Shown: positions 1 to 12,535 of the stretch, piece by piece
How the letters are laid out: the number at the start of each line of letters is the position of its first letter
Numbering within the stretch: the stretch's first letter is position 1
Origin: Antrodiella citrinella
Lineage: Eukaryota > Basidiomycota > Agaricomycetes > Polyporales > Steccherinaceae
NCBI GenBank assembly: GCA_004802725.1
Contig: SGPM01000221.1
Coordinates: 1 to 46,222, forward strand
Length of the DNA: 46,222 nucleotides
Direction of reading: 5' to 3'
Notes under the pieces: model-generated
What the model saw: the letters and a program-made list of their open reading frames with translations, nothing else
What the model was told of the DNA's origin: nothing
Databases searched by the model: none
Position numbers and translations under genes: made by a program

Positions 1-1
1 A

Positions 2-480
2 TTCCATCTCACATGTTACCGATGGCATCGAGCTCGTAATCTTCCCGGTCGCTCCGACCGCATCTGCATGTACAACTCTCTTAATGCTACAGCCTACAAT
101 GCTCATACCCTCAACTTCATGCACAACGACTGTCGTTCTCGAGTGACGATTGCAATGGACACACTATCAGTTGGAATTGATGCTGCAGACACTGATGATG
201 TGATTCTCATAGGAGACACGCCGAGCAACACCGATGATATCGTCCAGAAGGGTGGCCGCATACGGGACGGTCGAGGACGTGATTCACGTCTGATCATCTA
301 CTTGCCTAAAAGTGCGGTCGCCAACACGGACATCACATTAGGTCTCAAGGAGGCGAAGCGGTCAAGAGCTAAGGGCCCAAGGCCTACTAGTATGTTGTTG
401 AGAGGATTCATAGCTAAGTTTGAATATTGCGCGCGTCGACCTCAGAGTCAGACTTGGACAATTGGGAGAACGAGGCCGTA
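2..480 (+). pseudogene. RecQ-like DNA helicase, C-terminal fragment (5' end outside window)
   Basis: One frame is open from the left edge to a stop at 478-480. It reads like the second RecA-like lobe of a RecQ-type superfamily 2 helicase: a motif V-like stretch (TIAMDTLSVGID), a DDVILIGD strand, and a degenerate motif VI (VQKGGRIRDGRGRDS) where active enzymes have Q-x-x-G-R-x-G-R. Such enzymes unwind DNA with ATP, and relatives are multicopy in Agaricomycete genomes. The altered motif VI, the abrupt stop about 55 codons later and the decayed sequence downstream suggest a relic, but the 5' part is outside the window so this is not certain. A genuine C-terminal exon followed by an intron is the alternative. 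Confidence 0.55.
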
Positions 481-1414
481 GGCGCCGTGCATTCGAATGC
501 CGGCTCACGGCACTACGGCGGACAACAGCTTGCGCTCGGCTATCACATTGTTGAAGACTTTTGTTCTACTACGGTTTGGGGCCTGCCAGATGAAGCAGAC
601 CTTACTAAGTGACCCGCGACTCGTCTCTCGGTCAATAGTTGGTCTGCCTAGGGGAGACTAGGCTGCCATGATTAGTGATATAGCACAGTAGAAGGTGAAG
701 CGCGTATGCGGAGATACTTTCTAACGGCATTTGCCGGGTCTCGCTTTGACCATTTGGCGCCGGCAGACTCTTCAGGTCGACGTACGTCGTAACAAGTTGG
801 TAACGAGTACCAGTTGGCCATCAAAACCGTTGCTTGAAATGGTATGCAGTGACGACGACGACGACACATCTTGTTGAAAGGAAGCACAATATTAATGGCA
901 TGGTGGTCACTACACAAAACTCTTCTTACACAGACGACTCAAGTGGTGTTAATGCCAAGGACAGCCGCAAAATTGCTGAAGGTGAACATATTACACAGGG
1001 TTCATTGACATTGTGCTTACTTTCATAGATCTGAAGCCGGTAGGTTTGCTGGACCATGTGTGGCTCTTACATGGAGACCTCCGCTACTCTAGACACTGAG
1101 ACAGATGTGGTATACACTATCTCAGAGCGCAAGTTTGGACAGTCCAGTGGCTGCTAGCCCTTTGGCGTATTCTCAAGTTTCCTCAGCCGCAGATGCGCCA
1201 CTTTCCACGTTTTACTCCCATTTTGATCACGCCTTCCACAAGCTTTACGAGTTTACTCACAGCATTGGAAGAGCCCATATTCATTTTTCACCAACGATTT
1301 TATTTGCCGATGGTGATGACTGCAAAATACATCTGAGACGGCAGGTACGATTTTCGGTTTGCTCTTCATTCCCCGGCCCACGCATCCGATATGTGATTTT
1401 CCTGTCGAGTCTTG
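481..1414. other. No recognisable gene
   Basis: Only short overlapping ORFs are present, with no domain, no convincing splice structure and no repeat that I can see. It may contain further decayed helicase-gene sequence. Confidence 0.4.
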
Positions 1415-1721
1415 ATGTCGGGTCCAGGGCCCAGAAAACCGAGGTCCGAAAGGAATTTTGTGTTCACAAGGAACTTCGTCCGCGACGCGATATGGGACTG
1501 CTCGTTGTCGGTACGTTTTGTTTTTTGTTTTGCTTTGTCGTCATGTTATTTATTTACCAATCCATTCATCCGTGCTGTAGAGCAGCAAGATCCCCGGGAG
1601 TGCAGGGAGCTGCGATGACTGCGAACAGAATCGTGTTCGAAGAAGATGGTACCACTATCGCTCCGAGCCTTCGGCTCTCGCACGCTTGCAATATGATACG
1701 GGTCTGGTCCGCAACTCGTAG
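1415..1721 (+). other. Possible small or decayed gene with one intron
   Basis: An ATG at 1415 opens a frame that meets a good fungal intron at 1511-1580 (donor GTACGT, T-rich interior, acceptor CTGTAG) and continues in frame from 1581 to a stop at 1719-1721, giving 78 residues rich in Arg and Ser. A longer ORF, 1105-1899, reads straight through the same region in another frame. No family is recognised. The intron is the only real support; the protein itself is not distinctive, and this may be a fragment of a dead gene. Confidence 0.2.
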
Positions 1722-4700
1722 TTTGTATGCGGATGGATGGACACTTACCCTATTAAGATGGGGATGCGACTGGCAGCCAGTGTACTTGCATGAGCTTGCC
1801 GAACGAAGGTATGATTTGCAATTGTTCCTTCCGCGTGCAAGCATTGCGCAAAATTTACGTCGAAAGACTCTCCGACAAAAGGCGAAGATACGTGATTGAA
1901 ACACAAGGTGAGGATTCTTCGGCTTTCGGTCTACTTTGTTTGGGTACGCCAGTCTCATGTCGTGTCAACGCTATCTCCCTTCATAGATACCACCACGTAT
2001 TGTGAATGGAGATTTGATGGAGACCCTCGACGGCGTAGATTTGAAAGTTCTTCCGCATTCGGTTTCCTGAAGATCTGACAGAACGTTGTCTCGTTCCAGG
2101 CATTCGAATCAGAGAGTGGGGGAACCTTTCATACCCTCTCTTCTGGTGTGCGCGGTCTGCCTCCAATGACAACAGGCCGTAAAGATGTTGCACGGCAGCA
2201 AAAGGTACGAATTCGCCTGTTGCTTGATTTGAGCACCCCAGTGACCGTATAGGCTAAATTTGCGTGTGGACAAAACCCACTTCCCTGTCAGGTCATCTAT
2301 TCTCAAACTTTGATGTACGGCTTTCTATCCGACATACGACCGGCCTTCCTCACATCGCCTAGTGTCCCATACCACCACCTCACAAACTCCCATTCAGAGA
2401 CTTCATGCACCGGAGGCTAGTGGCCGACCTCTCTGGGCTAGCGATGGGATGGACTCGCAGATTATCCTCCCCGAGGACGCACAGCCGAAGAGATGGCCGG
2501 TGGGCGCGTCGATGCGCTCATCTACTCAACGAACATGGAATCGTTATGTTTTTTGCATAGCCCTCCGGGATTGGGAGAACACCTGTGGCGCACTTCGTGT
2601 CATGTGAACGGCGTCGGCTGGGTTAGTTGATAGCAGGTTTGAACGAACGGTATGATCCATCACAATATATCTGTGCACTGCTCAATTCATCTTGGTCCTA
2701 GTCGTAAGGTTCGAGGGCAATAATGTTCTGCATAGAAAGAAGGACGACAGAAGAAGGCCGAGAGAATCGCGATGACAAGACAACCGTATGGCGTGCTGCG
2801 ATACCGTGATACGTACCTGTAGATTGTTCTCCCCCTGTCAACCAGGGTCCCACCTACCCAACTTCATTGCCAATCTCCAATACCCTATTCGTCTTCAGGA
2901 ATCGGGTTGCCCACGTAATATGTATGGTCGCCTCACAGCGGCGAAATTTAGACGGTGGCGAAGGTTGTAGCCCGCACACTCGAGGCCTCCGATTTCCATG
3001 AGGCTGGTCAACACGCGTGGAAGCAGAGGGTCAATGAGTGACAGGGCTTGCGCAAGCCTCTATTTCATCGGTCGGATGACGGGCGGTGTTTTCAGTATGG
3101 AGCACACTGAGAGGGCATAGGTACGTCCGATCATTGTGCTGCAGGAATCCCAACGCATTCTGAAGTTTGGTGGTCAGGCGATGGGAGTGCACTGGTCGTT
3201 CGTTCAACAAGAGCTGAAAATACAACCGCAGATAACAGACGACCGACCACGACTTCTCATCCTGCTCCTTGACTGTGCGTAGCATATCCACCGACTCGGA
3301 CTCCAGTGTCAGTGCTTCTGATTCGTCTACGCCACTGCACCGACATTGCAGAGTACCTTCCGCGTTCAAATCTCCTGCCGAAAAGCTTGTGTCATTTATA
3401 ATCAATCAACAACCTCACAGATAGTACATTGAAGCTATGTCTTCCGAGCCACCCACCCCCAGGCATTTACAAGTCTCCGTCTACAAACTTCGCTCACGGA
3501 GTGCCTACCAGGCACTCAGAAGCCCCGGTCGTCGTAGCTCTGGGTTAATTTGCGGTGAAGCATCGTCAGGAGCTTTGCAAAGACCGACGGAGCACAGCGA
3601 CCTTGTATTCTTCGAACCCCATCGCTATCGTCGCCGACTTTTCGCGTTCTTGAACCCGACGCGCTTCGTGGACCCACTCCGGCACACACCGGCTCGAAGA
3701 ACGCGCGGAAGTAGCCGGTTACGGTCCCGGCAAATAGCGGCATGCCGGATACCGGGATACGGTGTTGGCGTCGCGTTGGCTCAACGTTGGCTTCAACACT
3801 GCTCAGTCATCTCTATTTCAAGCAAGCAAACTACGTACGTCACAGAGACTTGGGTAACCACAAAGGTAGGGTTTATGCTTTCGCTGTACAGTACGATTTA
3901 CCAATACAGTCCTCAAGCGACGACGCATCAAAAGTGTTTGTTTCACTAGACCGCCTTGAACGAAATCAATGTGCTTCTTTCTTTCTCTCGACCTGTGGAC
4001 ATGCAATTCCCCTTCGACGCCTTCCGGAAATACCGGATTTACGCGTTCTTGGTCTCTGGTTCTATGCTGCACATTTCTCTTGCCTATCAAATTGTCGGTC
4101 GACTTCTTGCCATATATCCCGCCAGGCCCCGGCCAAAGCCAAAGACGGTGCTAGACGGTACTCCACTCCGGTCGGGATCGCCTTTTCCTAGCAGCTTTTC
4201 AAATATGCCGCATGACGCGCATTGGCCAGGCTTTATCTCAGGTGATCCTCCACGCGAAAAGAAGCACGACTCGCTTAATCCACCTCAATCAACAGACTCT
4301 TCGACAATGACGAACAAACAAACTGGTCAATCGTTCACAAGTCCAGAAGCACGCGAGTCTATCCTCGCGTAGTGTGGGTTGAGGCCCCAGAAGAACATTC
4401 ACGGTAAGTTACGTTGCCGCGCTTGCGGATGTCTGTGCGAACTTACCGCTGTTCGGTAACGCCTTTACCACAGATCGCCTCACCCGCGTCAGTTTGGGGA
4501 TCTCGACGGAATCCCGCTCTTTCCCAATCGGAAATCGACCTCGGTCCGGAATGTTATCAATATCGTTTGTTTTGTGTCTGTGAAATCTGAGGGTGAGTCT
4601 TTCTAGGTTTTCCCCGAATCAGACTTTGCGGCTTCTAGCTCGTATTACAGATGCATCGTAGTACAATTTGCGTTCTTTGCAATTGGGTACGAATATCAAT

Positions 4701-5130
4701 TTCAAAGTTTAGCGTATTTCGAGTGATTTCATTATGTGGCGAAGATGAATCGTGGCATACAGTATGTGCATGTGGACTCGTGCTTGTCGTCATCTGTTGA
4801 TGGTCCTCTTTCACCTCTTTCGATCTTGGCTCGAGTAGATTCCGAATGCATGAGCTCCACCAAGAATTCAGCCAGGATCACATCGAGTGGCCAAGCCCGG
4901 GTGGACGACGTCAACAGTATGTACTCTGGTACCAGCTAAGATGCTTCTTTGACTCAGACCCTCGATCAGAGTCAACAAGGGAATACCGCTGGTTGAAACG
5001 AGCTGAATCAACCCGACATACCGTGCTCATGACTGTCGCATTGCTTTCTTGGATCATATCTGCTGATTTCGAGGAATAACCATAGAGTCAATGCAACAAT
5101 AGACGGTGATTAGGGCAAAGTAACCTCATG
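1722..5130. other. Gene-poor stretch, no recognisable gene
   Basis: Several open frames of 60 to 170 codons occur on both strands, the longest being 3437-3949, 3742-4191 and 3956-4372 on the plus strand. They overlap one another, have low-complexity Arg/Ser-rich translations and show no domain. I see no tRNA, repeat or transposon protein here. Confidence 0.4.
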
Positions 5131-6400
5131 ATATGAATTTGAATATACCTTGTGACTATGTGGCCCCGTAACTGCACGGTCTGGAACAATGCATGCAGGT
5201 GATCACTGAATACTATGTTCAAGTTTCTTCTTCGGCGAGTTGAGGACGTCTCCTCGAGACCCAAGGCCATACTATGACGATATCGTCTCGTCATCATCAC
5301 ACCCAAGACATGCATCCGGCAGCCTATTGTCCTTACCTTTAGCCTTTTCCCATCGTTCACGCTCTCCGGATATGTTAGACGCGGCAGAAGAAGAAGCCTG
5401 TGGCCCTTCTCGCGTAATACAGACGTGCGCGCGCCAGCCCAGCCCGATCACGACTTGCGACTTGCAAGCACAACCAGGCAATCCACCCTCCGAGTACGTT
5501 GGAATTCGCCGGTGTGAGTTTCAACGTCCACGCTTGAGACCGCAGATCACGCGCGTGCGGCGGGGATTGGCGTGTTCGCCTTTCTTGTTGGCGAAGAGGA
5601 TGTGCGGGGGAGACGGCGCGTACATACGCGGAACAAAGCCTCAGAGTTGCTCGTCACCGAGGACACACGTTTTCCCGACTGTATTTCTCGAGCTTGGCCC
5701 GCCGAGGGATTCCCGAGAGCCACCCAAACGAACGTAGTTCGTATGTCATAGAAGCCCTCCCGAGGACGTCTGGACGCAGCACAAGGACAGCATGGCAGAG
5801 CACAAGGACAAGTCACGAAAGCGCAGATCGCCAGAGACATCAAAGGTACCAAGGCCGTCCATCGAGGCGTGTGCGCGTGCGTGAGCTTGTGGCCATGACC
5901 AAGCTGGCGGGGCAAGTCAGCCAAGATACTGCAGAGGAAATAAAAAACGCACGATCCGAACGGATTTCCCACCTGGCGCGGGCGGAGGAGGAAGCCAAGA
6001 AGACGGTCAGTAGAAAAGAAGGTGATGAGGAAAGAAGAGCCAGAGGTGTTGATGGGCGGGGTGGGGGGGAGAACAACGGCTGTTTGCGGTACTCGTCCTG
6101 TCTGGGATATCCGCGGCCGACGTCCAGATGTCCAGATGCAGATACGCCAGGACAGATGTGGCGCATCCGTAGCTGAAAAGGACAATTGGGAGGCGACGTG
6201 CAGTGGGCTGTCGAATACGTCAATCCACGCCCATCGGTTTGACTCTCCGGTGCTCCATGCGTCGACCTGCTCTTCATCTTTGGGTGGTGCGGAATGTGTT
6301 TCGGAGTGGGCTTCTCTTCGAATCCGCACAACACAAACGCGTACAGCGAGAAGCTGCAGAGAGGAATGAATATCTGAGGAGGAAGCTCAAGAAGTGATGT
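5131..6400 (+). other. Possible remnant of a coding region, unidentified
   Basis: Between about 5870 and 6020 the plus-strand frame starting at 5694 reads as a charged, probably helical segment (AEEIKNARSERISHLARAEE). A second charged segment (HKRVQREAAERNEYLRRKLK) ends at a stop at 6395-6397. These look more like coiled-coil protein than random sequence, but I could not chain them into one gene with convincing splice sites. The long minus-strand ORF 5547-6329 over the same stretch is a compositionally biased shadow. No function can be given. Confidence 0.2.
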
Positions 6401-8245
6401 GATGAGAAAGAACAGCCCGATGCGCCCATGGACATACACCGTACGGTATCCTCATGTTGACATTAGAACACCGAACATGCCTCTGCCAATCAGCGAACAA
6501 CTGTTTCACTCTTCCCCACGCCCACGCATCATCCCAGCCAATCGCTTCCTGCCGTCCCCCGGCCCGGATAGCAGCTCCAAAAGAACTCGTATATCGTTCG
6601 AGAAGCACCGGGCACGTACACAGATAGCTTTAGCCTTGACTTCGTACGAGCCTCGAGTTCGATTAGCTATGGGAGTAACTCGTGCTAAAAAGAGAGCGTG
6701 CAGAGCACACTTACTCCCGATGGATATATGATGTCGGGCAGGTGACTCCTTGAAATTTGCTGGTGGGGAAAGCGTGTACACTGGTCGGAAAGTTAGTCTT
6801 CATTGGGTCGTTTGTCAAGACACCGCACTTACGCAGGGATCGACCATCGCGACGTCGAGAATACGTTCATTATGGCCGGTTGAACTGTATTCCCTCCCGC
6901 GAGGGATTTGAGTAGTGCATTCGAAGAGGACGCTGTGGATTCTGGACCGGTTGCAGTTCTACATTATCAAAACCTAAATAAGGCGAACACCTAAACACCA
7001 TCAGAGGGTGTGTGCACTAGAAGACCGAGATCCTGCGCCAAAATTAGTCTTTTCTTCCACTCATGCAATCGATAGCATATCGTACTAACCTCGAAACAGA
7101 GTCAACGCCCGCGTCATATCTTCATACTGTATCACCGAACGGAGAAGACCACCTGTCTGGCTGGAACGGGTCGTACATGACGATAAGTATTTCCAACACT
7201 TTTGAAGGCTTGAGGCACCCACTTACCACGTACCACGTACACATATATCGGCGGGCCACCGGGATGCGTACTTTCCGCTCCTCTCATGTCCATTCCGCCA
7301 CCAACCAAAAAGACCTTGGTGAAGCTGAAAGCAGAGGAGGGACATCGTGAATCGTGTACCGTGATCACGGTAGCCGGCGTCCCCGTCAACCAATCGCCCT
7401 CAACTCGTATCTGATTGGCCAACCAGATCCCGCACAAAAGGCGGTCGACCGTCCTAGTTAGCTATCCAGAGCCACCTAGACGTGCGGGATCACAGTTTGT
7501 CGAACGGTGATTGGACAAGCCACGCAAGGGTTGAAGACGCTGGAGAGAATATTGAATGGAGGTAAGCATTTGATTGGATGTTTCAACGACACTCGCGTAC
7601 TCTGAGGTTAGGTGCTGTACTTGGATCCTCTCTCTATATGGACACATCTCCGTCCTGGTCCGCGACGTGGGCAATAAGTTGGAGCAATAGAGCGAATCCG
7701 CGCGGGCAGAGGTACGCGCCCTGTCGCGCACAAATGCGTTCGTATGTTGCTACGCAAATGCACCATCTGTCACGCTGACATACACAAATTGCAGCGGTGA
7801 AATCAATGTCGACGCAACTCGAGTGGAACCTCTGAACTCACTACGACGACTGAAACGCATTGCAACGAGTCGTGTATAAGTACATAGCCAGGCCCAGCGG
7901 TGTTCATAACGCTGGACGGAATGCCGCAGATACTTGCAGTTGAGCCGTTTTTCCCTGTCCCGTTTGTTTCAGGATATATTGCGTCTGGTGGGTGCAATTC
8001 ATTGCTAAAGAAGAGAGGTCGGGCCAATAGTAGGCATGGGAATCTGGAATGAGAACTCCTCTTCGAAGTTCATGCTTTACACGACTGCACGGTGCAAATG
8101 CGAGCGTGAGCCTTGTCTGATAGTGGACCGTGGGGATATGTCGTAAGCGTCTAGACAAGAATTACAGAGAAAGTTCAGCTTGGAAAAGGGTCGTGGCACG
8201 AGTGTGTGCGTGTGTGCGTTACGATATGAAATCGATATGAAGGGC
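6401..8245. other. No recognisable gene
   Basis: Short overlapping ORFs only, with no domain, RNA gene or repeat recognised. Confidence 0.4.
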
Positions 8246-9125
8246 TCACCCTTCCACGATCATCTCAGCGATAACATCTGCGACTGAAATTTCGACCAAC
8301 AGCCGTCCCCCGCCTCGCGCGCCGCTCCCGACGTCGGGGTGTCGTTCATAGCACCAAAGACGGAAATGATCAGCACCGACGTCGGTCCACGCTTCGGCAT
8401 CCCGCGACAAGAGTTCACACCCAGATCGCCCCGTCCGCTGTTGAATCTGCGATTCTAGCGGACCGGCGAGATCACATCTGCGGCGCCACAGAAGCACACA
8501 ACGATTACCCGATTTGGGAACAGAGATCCCGGGCGCTCGGTTCGGTTCGTTTGTGGTGATCAGTTTTTTTCTGCACCCGTTCGATTGTCGTTTGTTATTT
8601 CCAACATTGTGATCATCCCTCCCCTCTCCCTGCCATGCCATGATACGATGAGAGAGGTTGTACTGCTTTTTTCGACTCTCGGACTTGGGGCGCATCGGAG
8701 GGGGCTGTCAACCGATTGGGTATGTCGTTCTGTACCCTTTTACAGCGTTTGTGAACAGGTCATATCCGAGGACGGAGAGCCCATCTGAACGCAAAGACCA
8801 CGCCATCGGCGTATCACAGAGTAGGTTTTGTGAATCCACCCAGACGCGTCGAAGGGACCCATTGCGCCACCAGTGGCCGTCGAGCTGCAGCTTCTTTGCG
8901 GGATCGCGGGAGACATACGGATGAGGGGGTTGTTCTCGTTCCGATTCCGATGGGCGTTGTTGACGTGTCGCGAGCTGAGCAAAGTTCAAACGACGCGAAA
9001 CTGCTGTTCACGTCGTTGGTGGCCCAGTACCCAGGCCCCGCCGCCCCGAAGTCAACAGAAACGACCCTCGCCTTCTGTTCTTCGTCTTCTGCCCGTGGAG
9101 GGTGCCACCACACCTTCTTGCCCAT
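8246..9125 (-). other. Possible minus-strand coding remnant, unidentified
   Basis: Minus-strand ORFs 8814-9125, 8708-8989 and 8246-8695 lie in tandem and partly overlap. The last ends in a mixed acidic/hydrophobic segment (GGGRLLVEISVADVIAEMIV) directly before a sequence resembling a GTGAGC donor, and a CTAG acceptor follows about 100 nt further on. The composition is more protein-like than the surroundings. No family is recognised and the frames cannot be joined confidently, so this is only a pointer to a possible small or dead gene. Confidence 0.15.
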
Positions 9126-10467
9126 CCCCGTCGTACTTGCCTAATTGAATTTAATTGAGACATTCATACCGGAGTCGAGCGTATACCCTGCTTTTTCAAA
9201 TTGTGTATACTACATTCAAGGCAAACCACGGATCACGAATGGAACGGAGCGGGAATGGTGGTCAAGTTCCAACACCGAGCGACGGTACGGAAAAACCTCG
9301 CTGGAAAGTCAGAATGGCTATGTACAGCTTAAGGACATGTTCACCGGTAGCGTTCACCGTCTACTCCGAGGGGGAGAATGGCGAAGCGACGATACGCGAC
9401 GATGCATTACCCCCGACGTGCGTGTCTACAGTAAGTCCGTTCCGGGTCGACTTCTGAATTTACGAAGCATTCTCGCTCCATGGCGCTGGCGCTCGAGATT
9501 GAGAGAAACATATGGACGCGAGCGATTCTGACGGGCGAGTCTAAAGCAAGATGGCTTGGGGGGGCTAGAAGAGGGTTTGCGTCATTCATGTCTGAAGATT
9601 GTATGCGCATCGACGATGCATACACGCTAGCTGGGAGACAATATTACTAGAATACGTACGTGTACGCCGAGGAGTCCTTTTGAGTATGTTCGGAGGCCGA
9701 GTTCTATACCTGGGGTCATGAATATTGCGTTCATGATAGCATACCGGGACTGATAGATGACGTTGGGCTTGCTTCGTGACTAGGAAGCATTCGGTGTACA
9801 GGATCTAATTGCAGACTAAAGTTGAGCTAGTTGACCGCCTCGCGAACGGCACTGGGCCACGCGTGTGGAGGACAGAGAGTAAAGGTTGTGCAGAGATGCA
9901 GATGAGAATTTACGTGAACGGGGAACGCATCTGAAGAAGGACCGACGAGGGTCCACATGCGCGGATCTGGATGGTTGTGGACGGACGAGTGTGTGGATCT
10001 GGGGGGACGATCCTGCATCGCATCCGTGTGCAGTGTCGAGCGGGCAAGACAAAAAGTTGCACAGGATGAGGACAGCCTGGGAGGGGGCGCGGGAAAAGCA
10101 AGGCGGGCCGATCGAGATCTCGAGCAAAGCGGACAGAATGCCGGAGAGACGCCTGTGGTTGCCGGAGGTTGTGTCTCTTTCTTTCTGCAAAGAGGACGCG
10201 ACTTGAAGTGAAGGCTTCCTTTGATAGAGGCGAATATCGAAAGCCTCGCCTCGGGTAGCCAACACGGACGCATCCCGCCCTCGGTCTGCCGGTGTCGGAC
10301 GGGACGCGGCCACCTCTACGCTGCTGGACGCGACTCTCTGCAGCCTTGGATCTCGCACTCCCAGATGGATCGGTCGGAGAAGATCCATATCGGCCCACTC
10401 ATCCCCTCTCCCTCTCCGGCCTCTCACAGGCGCCCACCGCTCCTCATCCTTGCCCTTTCCAGCTTTC
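9126..10467. other. Upstream flank of the TEA gene, no separate gene seen
   Basis: Open frames on both strands (9145-9531 plus, 9816-10427 minus, 9957-10211 plus) overlap each other and have biased compositions. The last 700 bases probably contain the promoter of the TEA-domain gene. I see no domain-bearing ORF. Confidence 0.4.
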
Positions 10468-10474
10468 TATATAA
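10468..10474 (+). promoter_or_regulatory. TATA box of the TEA-domain gene
   Basis: TATATAA lies about 118 bases upstream of the start codon at 10592. It is followed by a strongly pyrimidine-rich leader (10481-10591), the usual arrangement at fungal start regions. Confidence 0.55.
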
Positions 10475-10505
10475 TGAGGGCCTCCTTCCCTCCTCCCTCC
10501 CTCGT

Positions 10506-10511
10506 CATTCC
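10506..10511 (+). promoter_or_regulatory. CATTCC, possible TEA-factor binding site in the leader
   Basis: CATTCY is the known core bound by TEA/ATTS factors such as AbaA and Tec1. One copy sits between the TATA box and the ATG of the TEA gene itself. A six-base match is expected by chance, so autoregulation is a hypothesis only. Confidence 0.15.
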
Positions 10512-10591
10512 CGCTCCCCCCTCCTCAGCATCCCTCCGCCCGACCATCGTCCTGCACATCCGCCTCGACAGCCCCGCCGACGTCCCCCACA

Positions 10592-12535
10592 ATGCCCTCC
10601 TCCTCCTCCTCCTCACGCAACCAGTTCGCTCAGCATGTTCGTGTGTCCTCCACTGAAGACCTCTCTTACAACATCCCCACCGGTACCGGAGGCACCAAGG
10701 ACGTCATTCAGACCATCGTCACCGGCAGAAAGTGCTGGAAGACCATGAAAGGCAGAGGCGAAGTCGTTTGGCCTCCGTATCTCGAAGCCGCCCTGGTCGA
10801 AGGTGAGCGTCTCGCTAAATCAGTCTCATCCTCCGACGCCCATCCTCACTCTTATTTTTCACCTCCGACACAGGTCTCGAACAATACCGGCCTGTAGAAA
10901 CAAGATCGACGCGCGCCCTCGGTCGCTTTCCTATGCGCAACAAGTTCATCTCAGGTACGTTACGTTACACGTGGGTCTCATCCCCGACCCGTCGGCTCAC
11001 TCAGATCGTCCTTTACGCGCACTCGCGATCTCAGAGTACATCTTCAAGGCCACCGGCAAGCGTCGGACTCCCAAACAGGTTGGAAGTCGCCTCCAGCAGT
11101 TGAGGGACACTTGCGAGGGGAAACGCAGTGAGTCCCCCCTTTGACACACCGGGTGCTATTGCAAATTCTGACACGACCTTTTGTCCCCCTCCTTCCAGTC
11201 CTCAAGCTCTTGTCGAGCCGACCTTCCGACTCCTCAAACGACGAGGACGATGCCCCTTCTGGGAGTGCTGCCACACGCACCCCGTCGACTCCATCCCCCA
11301 CCTGCGACCAGGTGACCATAGATGTCCTCCCAGCGGACTCTTACTGGCCTCTCGGTGACTACGGTACCATCCCCTCGCCCCACTCTGCCACTTCTGCCAC
11401 CGCCTCCACTTCGTCGGCGAACCACAACGCCTCCCTCAACACCCCGCGCCCGCTCAGGACAATCAATTCCACCGTCACATTCCGCTCCGGCTCCCCCGTC
11501 AACGCATACTCGTCCTTCCGCGTGTTGAAGGACGGTCAGTGCATCCACAATGAAGAGACCGAGCTCGAAATGAGAAGCTCATCGTGCATGCCGGCTCAAC
11601 AATGGCCAGCGGAGATGGAATGCATTTTCTATTATAGCACAAGGCTCGTACCGAAGCTCTGGAGCTTCCTTTGCAAGAAGAATGGTACACCCTCTCTTCC
11701 TAGCGATTTTCTCTGTCACCGATATTGACGATTCGGTTTCCTTTAGACCTCAATGCATATAGCATCGTCCAAGACATTATTCGTACTGTCCCGACCCCGC
11801 AAGAAGGAGATGCCTCTTCTCCAGCGCCCACCGAGGTCATCCTCTCCATTGTCTACTACTTCAAGACCTTCTCGAGTACCGCCTACTCCGGCTCTAGGTC
11901 TCATTCGCCTGCTTCCACCGTCGTCAGCGCCGATGCCGACAACATGAGCTACTCGACAGAGTCGACGGTATGTGCTGATTTTTATTTTTATTTTTATTGA
12001 CCGCTAAAAGTGAATATATCCAGCCCGACATTGGAGGCGAGTTCGACGAGTTCCTGACGACTCTGCACGACAACCATCAAGCTGGACAACCATATGCTCA
12101 CCACGGACCATCCCCGCACCTCACTGCTGTCTTGCCGCCTTTCCATGCCCTGCAGTCCCGCCTGCAAAACTCGGCTGGGTACGAACTCCCACCCGACCTC
12201 ATCCGCGACGGCGAAGAGGGGTACACCAGTCTCCCTCCGAGCCCGCTGGACTTTGCATTCCCCGCGGCGATCTCTAGTGGACATGTTGTCCCGACGAACG
12301 TCGTGGTCGCGGACACCTCGGCTGGCGATCTGAGCGGAGGTCTCGATATTAGCGGTGGCTACGTCGGCGTGCCCGTCGATAGCCAGCACCAAGGCTGCTA
12401 TGCGCACGACATCCTGAACGTCGGCGTGCAAGGGAACGTGTCGATGATGCCGTACGTGAGTTTTCCGTTCGTTGTGCGTATGTCTGGCCTTCTCATGCTC
12501 ATTAGCTGGACGTGAACTCCAGAACATATAATTAA
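10592..12535 (+). CDS. TEA/ATTS-domain transcription factor (AbaA/Tec1/TEF-1 type)
   Basis: Nuclear DNA-binding regulator; relatives control conidiation (AbaA) or filamentation (Tec1). Exons: 10592-10802, 10874-10954, 11035-11127, 11199-11684, 11747-11967, 12024-12455, 12506-12535; 517 residues. All introns begin GTRNGY and end AG, and the frame is continuous. The TEA domain spans about residues 45-125: helix 1 has WPPYLEAALVEGLEQY, and the recognition region has RNKFISEYIFKATGKRRTPK followed by QVGSRLQQL, close to the family signature GRNELIA-YI-TGK-RT-KQVSSHLQ. Behind it come a Ser/Thr/Pro-rich linker and a C-terminal half of about 390 residues that I do not recognise, plausibly an activation region. 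The start is the first ATG after the TATA box, followed by a Ser run. The last intron (12456-12505) is optional: unspliced, the frame stops at 12515. Domain call is firm; the exact C-terminus is less sure. Confidence 0.9.

Noticed and set aside
5547..6329. 260-codon minus-strand ORF
   Set aside because: Low-complexity Ser/Arg/Pro-rich shadow of a G/C-biased region; no domain or splice support.
9816..10427. 203-codon minus-strand ORF upstream of the TEA gene
   Set aside because: Arg/Ser/Pro-biased translation, overlapped by equally long frames on both strands, and sits over the TEA promoter.
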